From contig OV884058.1 of assembly GCA_930367215.1 (NCBI GenBank), positions 172,156,478 to 172,220,477 of the forward strand: a stretch of 64,000 bases of DNA. The letters are read 5' to 3'. Both the position numbers and the translations under genes were made by a program. Of the stretch, positions 60,368-64,000 are shown piece after piece; position 1 is the first letter of the stretch; each line of letters starts with the position of its first letter. Under the pieces are notes generated by a model, which had not been told where the DNA came from, searched no databases, and saw nothing but the letters and a program-made list of their open reading frames with translations. The DNA is from Pollenia angustigena. Taxonomy: Eukaryota; Arthropoda; Insecta; Diptera; Polleniidae.

Positions 60368-62519
60368 TTTTATCTAAATGAATCTTATTTTAATATCATA
60401 ATTTCGTTTTGTTGGGTCCATGTTTGCCTATTGGTCCTGAATAGGGCACACTCTCGAACATTTATTTGTATATATGTATATTAGGGGTATAACCAATTTT
60501 TTGGCATAGTACCATGAGGTCAACCATGTCCTAGTAACCACGAAAATCATAATCTTATGTAATTTTTCTCAAAAAAGTTCACGCACCAGTTGGTTTTTCT
60601 AAACCAATGCAATATTGAATATTCATAATTTTATACGGTGTTTTTTAATCTTTCTTAATTTGTTTTTGTTAAACAAGGTTAAAGATACGTTTTGGCTTGC
60701 GGAAAAATCTCTTACCATCTCCAAATATTAATGAAATTTCATACTTGAGCTATTTTTTGTTTTAAATAAATATATTATTAATTTTTCTTAACCAAAAAGA
60801 AAATTAAAAATTTTCAAAATTTCATCGCGGTGGGTGCGTGAGCTTTTCTGACCTTAGCGAAAAAATTATTGTACGTTCCTGTAAAGTTGTTTATGCTCTA
60901 TCGGACTGTGCTATGCCAATTTTGATATTTTAAAAAATTGTTAAAAAGTTATATCCCTTATGTATATGTTTGTATTTATGTATGTACTTTAGTCAGATAT
61001 GAATTGGTTGGGCTTGACCAACTATACTTTTTTAATTCTTTTTTGTTTATTTTTTTGTAGTGGTCACTTTAAAAATGTCCTTTAATTCTTACTAAATTTA
61101 ATTTTTCTATTATTTTTTTTTTGTTTTTTATGGAATACTAAAAATAAAAAAAAAAACTTAAATTTATGACTCAAATAAGAATTTTATTTCCAAATGCATA
61201 CTTATCCCTCTTTGTACATATTTGTATTTAAATTTTTTTTTGCAATGCGTCACCACCACAAAACTTTATTTTTTATAATCGATTTTTTTTTCTTAAAAAA
61301 ATAAAAGTCTTTTGCATTTATAACTTTTTTTTCACCTTTATAATGGAAACTTTTATTCAAGCCTATTTTAAACTTCTTAACAAAAAATGAATTTTTTATA
61401 GATACCCCACAACATACGCTCGCAGCAAGAACCTCAGAATCTCCCCTTTTAAATTCCCTTGGACTCACTAGCCAACCCCACGAGAAGTTTTTTTTTATTA
61501 CAATTGTAGGCGAGCCGCAAACAGAAATAACATGCAAATACGGAAACCCTCTGTCTCTAAAGTTTTAATATCTTTTTTTGGTCTTGCCACATTCATCTGT
61601 CGCACATATTAAAATTTATTCACAAAAGGCATACATTATAAAAAAAGCTGATTCTTAAAACCAGTCACGCACACGCATTTAAATTTCAAGTGTTTCAAAA
61701 AACTTTGCTAAACACAGAAACAGATAAAACATACACTTGCATACTCACTTCTGTATACACCCAATAAACATTTTGTTCGCCATCTCTGAAAACAAAAAAT
61801 TCTGAAACGTCAAGACTAGTTTTATTGCAACCTTGACCATGTTACCGAATATTTTGTTGAAATTGGTCCATATTTGACTGAAGCCTATCATACAAACGGC
61901 ATGCCGGAAAAATCATTACTACCGCTGTAAATACATATTTAAAAAATATTGGCATAAGGTAAAACATTTCCAACAATAAAACTAATGACAAAATATTGTG
62001 GAATGTTCATAATTCAATCATAAAATTTTAATTTTATTAAGCCACTATGTGAACTCCAATACCCTGAACAGACTTCACCATCTATTCAGGGCAACTGCAG
62101 CGAAAAAGAACTACCAGTTGTTTTTGAGTTTCATTTAAGCTTATGCGGGTTAAAACGCGTTGGAAATTAAGTTCATTGAAACCGGCGCACAGTGCTGTGA
62201 TCCCATATAACGATGGGCCGAAAATAGAAGGAGTTGTCGCAGACTTCTGAAATTTCGTACAGTAGTTACATTTACCTTAGTCAAGAAAAAATCAAGTTTA
62301 AAATTAATTGTCAGAAGAAAATCAGAAAATTAATTTTCATCCGCCCCTTTTGACAATTAATTTTTATAAAAGACCACTTTGTCCACAAATTCTATAAAAT
62401 TTATCCGCCAATCTCCTACCGTTTTCTGGAATTCATCTAACAGAGCATATACAAAGTAATGAAGTAGCACTATATTGAGAAAAAAAAAGTTACAGCAATC
62501 GACGCTAAGGATTTGCAGA
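60368..62519. other. AT-rich stretch, nothing bounded
   Basis: A weak inverted pair AAAAGTTCACGCACC (60574) / GGTGCGTGAGCTTTT (60831) may mark an old element. The 95-codon minus frame at 61250-61537 has a low-complexity Lys tail and no domain. No gene is supported. Confidence 0.4.
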
Positions 62520-62521
62520 TA

Positions 62522-63182
62522 CAGGCAAAGCTCGATATAACAAATACTCACTTTAACGAAAATCCGATATAACGAATGAGCAAATTTTTTTATTAGTTAC
62601 CTTATATAACGAACGATCAACATTTGTTTGTCCCGGTTTAACGAATGATTGCATGCTGAATGTGCTTTTTTTTGTTGCAAAGTAATACAACACGTAGATT
62701 AGTTTTAAGCATAATAAAAGAGTTTTGTTTTAAGCACAGAGCACAGTTTGAAGTGTTATGGAAGCAAGATGTTAAATAGAAAAAGAATATCATTCAGTGA
62801 AAAAATAAAAATTTTAAAAGAATGTAAAAAGGTGTAAGGTTTCTCTAATATCGCAAAAGTATGGAATACCAGTCTTCGATTTGCACTTTAAAAAAGATGG
62901 AAAATAAAATTGTTTACACATTTCTTTAGTGATGAGCGTATTGCAAGAAAAAGCAGTTGAAAAAAGTTTGCAAGCTTCATACAATTTTGTAGACAAATAA
63001 TTTTTCCCAATATGTAAACACGTACTTACGTATGTAAGTTCAATAAACATGAATATAACAAAAGCTCGATTTAATGATAAATGTAGTTAATTTTGTATTT
63101 AAAAAAAAGTTCGGTATTACGAATCTCTCAGTTTAACATAAGGGGCTGACATTATATCATTCGTTATACCGGGCTTTGCCTG
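62522..63182 (+). mobile_element. pogo/Tigger-type element, internally deleted, TA duplication
   Basis: CAGGCAAAGCTCGATATAAC at the left and CGTTATACCGGGCTTTGCCTG at the right are inverted ends, flanked by TA (62520-62521, 63183-63184). Subterminal CGATATAACGAAT phrases recur. The interior retains only the start of a transposase (62769-62915). TA duplication, CAG start and the CENP-B-type domain fit pogo/Tigger. Confidence 0.85.
62769..62915 (+). pseudogene. CENP-B-type helix-turn-helix fragment of a pogo transposase
   Basis: MLNRKRISFSEKIKILKECK opens the frame, then a stop, then in shifted frames FSNIAKVW and SSICTLKKMENKIV. Together these match the N-terminal CENP-B HTH of pogo/Tigger transposases (basic start, F-S-E-K-I-K-IL-E, later I-C-T-L-K). 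The catalytic domain is missing. Confidence 0.75.
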
Positions 63183-63779
63183 TATAAGCAAAAATATACG
63201 CTGGCGTGACGTTAAAAAAACGGAAGTGTATTTTGACTTGCATTACAAAACTGCACAGAAAAAATTATTGCCGAATTATTTTCAAACAAAAGCTTGTTTG
63301 AAAACTTTTTTGATTTCTACAAATTTTTTTTACTGTTTCAATTAATATTTTTGTTTGATTTTTATTTAACCAACAAAAATGTGGACAACTATTAAAAAAT
63401 ATACGCGTTATTGGTTTCAAGTTTTCTCATAATTTTATATGAAATATTTAACGCTTCTTAATGTTGTCGTTTTTTTGAATTTTTTTATTTGATCGTAAGC
63501 AACACTTCTTAATGTGAAATAAAGGAACTACAACAAAAAAGACATGCAGTCCATTTTTGGACGCTTTAAAAACGTACAGCAAAAATAGCGTGACGAGGTT
63601 TTTAGTAAAAACAACAAAAAAAAAAAAAAAATAAAAAAATAACAGGTAAAAAAAAACGTTTCACTCTTTTTAAACAACAGAAACAACAACATTATAAGAA
63701 ACAAAATAAATTTTTGGTTGGTTTCAAGTTGCTAAAAAAAAACAAAATCCTGTATTAAATTTTTTTAAACCGTTTACTT
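63183..63779. other. AT-rich stretch with homopolymer runs
   Basis: Only A/T runs (for example 15 A at about 63617-63631). No gene or paired ends. Confidence 0.4.
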
Positions 63780-64000
63780 ACCCTGCAAATAAAATTGGAC
63801 CACCTGACCCATTTTGATAAAATGGACTACTCCATGGACTAGTCCGATGTAATGCAAGCATGGACCATGCCATTGTTAAAAAGTGTTTGTAGTGAGACGA
63901 CATGTCTTCGTTTTTTAACGACATGCTTTCGTGTTTAAACGACTTCAAAACTAATCCTCTTGAGTATACCATGGAGTAGTTTTAAAACTACTCCTTACTG
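63780..64000. mobile_element. ACCCTGCAAATAA-family element, copy 2 (cut by the window end)
   Basis: ACCCTGCAAATAAAATTGG and the following 220 bp match 25171-25390 with roughly 7% differences, in the same orientation (TGGACTACTCCATGGACTAG, GCAAGCATGGACCATG). The right terminus is beyond the window. Confidence 0.85.

Noticed and set aside
61250..61537. 95-codon minus-strand frame with possible signal
   Set aside because: Ends in a poly-Lys run made by A-rich DNA; no acceptor, donor or domain evidence.

Overview
The window is AT-rich nuclear DNA of an insect, most likely a higher (schizophoran or calyptrate-type) fly. The basis is four spliced eukaryotic genes with very short introns, together with mobile elements typical of fly genomes: mariner, Ty3/gypsy, Jockey-like LINE, hAT, pogo, MADF-bearing Harbinger-like and DINE/mini-me-like elements. 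I cannot name the species.

The host genes lie in the first 25 kb. CDC5 (minus, 5858-9607, 6 exons) is a Myb-domain core factor of the spliceosomal NineTeen complex. A C2H2 zinc-finger/AT-hook protein of about 1302 residues (plus, 17387-21949, 5 exons) carries a short linear motif repeated along its disordered part. OXA1L (plus, 22852-24337, 4 exons) is the mitochondrial inner-membrane insertase. The MIP18/CIAO2B-type protein galla-2 (minus, 24430-24970, 2 exons) acts in cytosolic iron-sulfur assembly and ends 92 bp from OXA1L, tail to tail. All exon junctions were placed by hand from GT/AG sites, and all keep frame. I see no functional link between the genes.

The rest, especially 25-64 kb, is a mobile-element graveyard. 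Many elements can be bounded from the sequence itself. Some have a target-site duplication (TSD): TTA/TAA elements at 10750, 11909, 16665, 25917, 28207 and 56118; 8-bp hAT-type duplications at 28684 and 29646; TA elements at 3176, 52774, 59940 and 62522. Others occur as two or three copies in the window: 3684/27154, 11197/11740/47039, 25171/63780, 25783/28955/50101 and 29654/58430. Nesting can be followed in several places: a poly(A)-type retroposon inside a mariner transposase, a MITE inside another element whose empty site is seen in a second copy, and a MADF-bearing element inside a third.

Two larger structures stand out. A Ty3/gypsy relic (33595-37735, minus) is split by about 1.7 kb of 175-bp tandem repeats with an inverted partial unit at the far side. 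A DINE/Helentron-like element (41430-42921) carries 153-bp internal tandem repeats whose period, a multiple of three, creates a false 167-codon ORF. A compact inverted-repeat element (38613-39506) holds a 74-codon ORF of coding-like composition that may be captured host sequence. No tRNA, rRNA or CRISPR was found. Computed searches would be needed to name most families.
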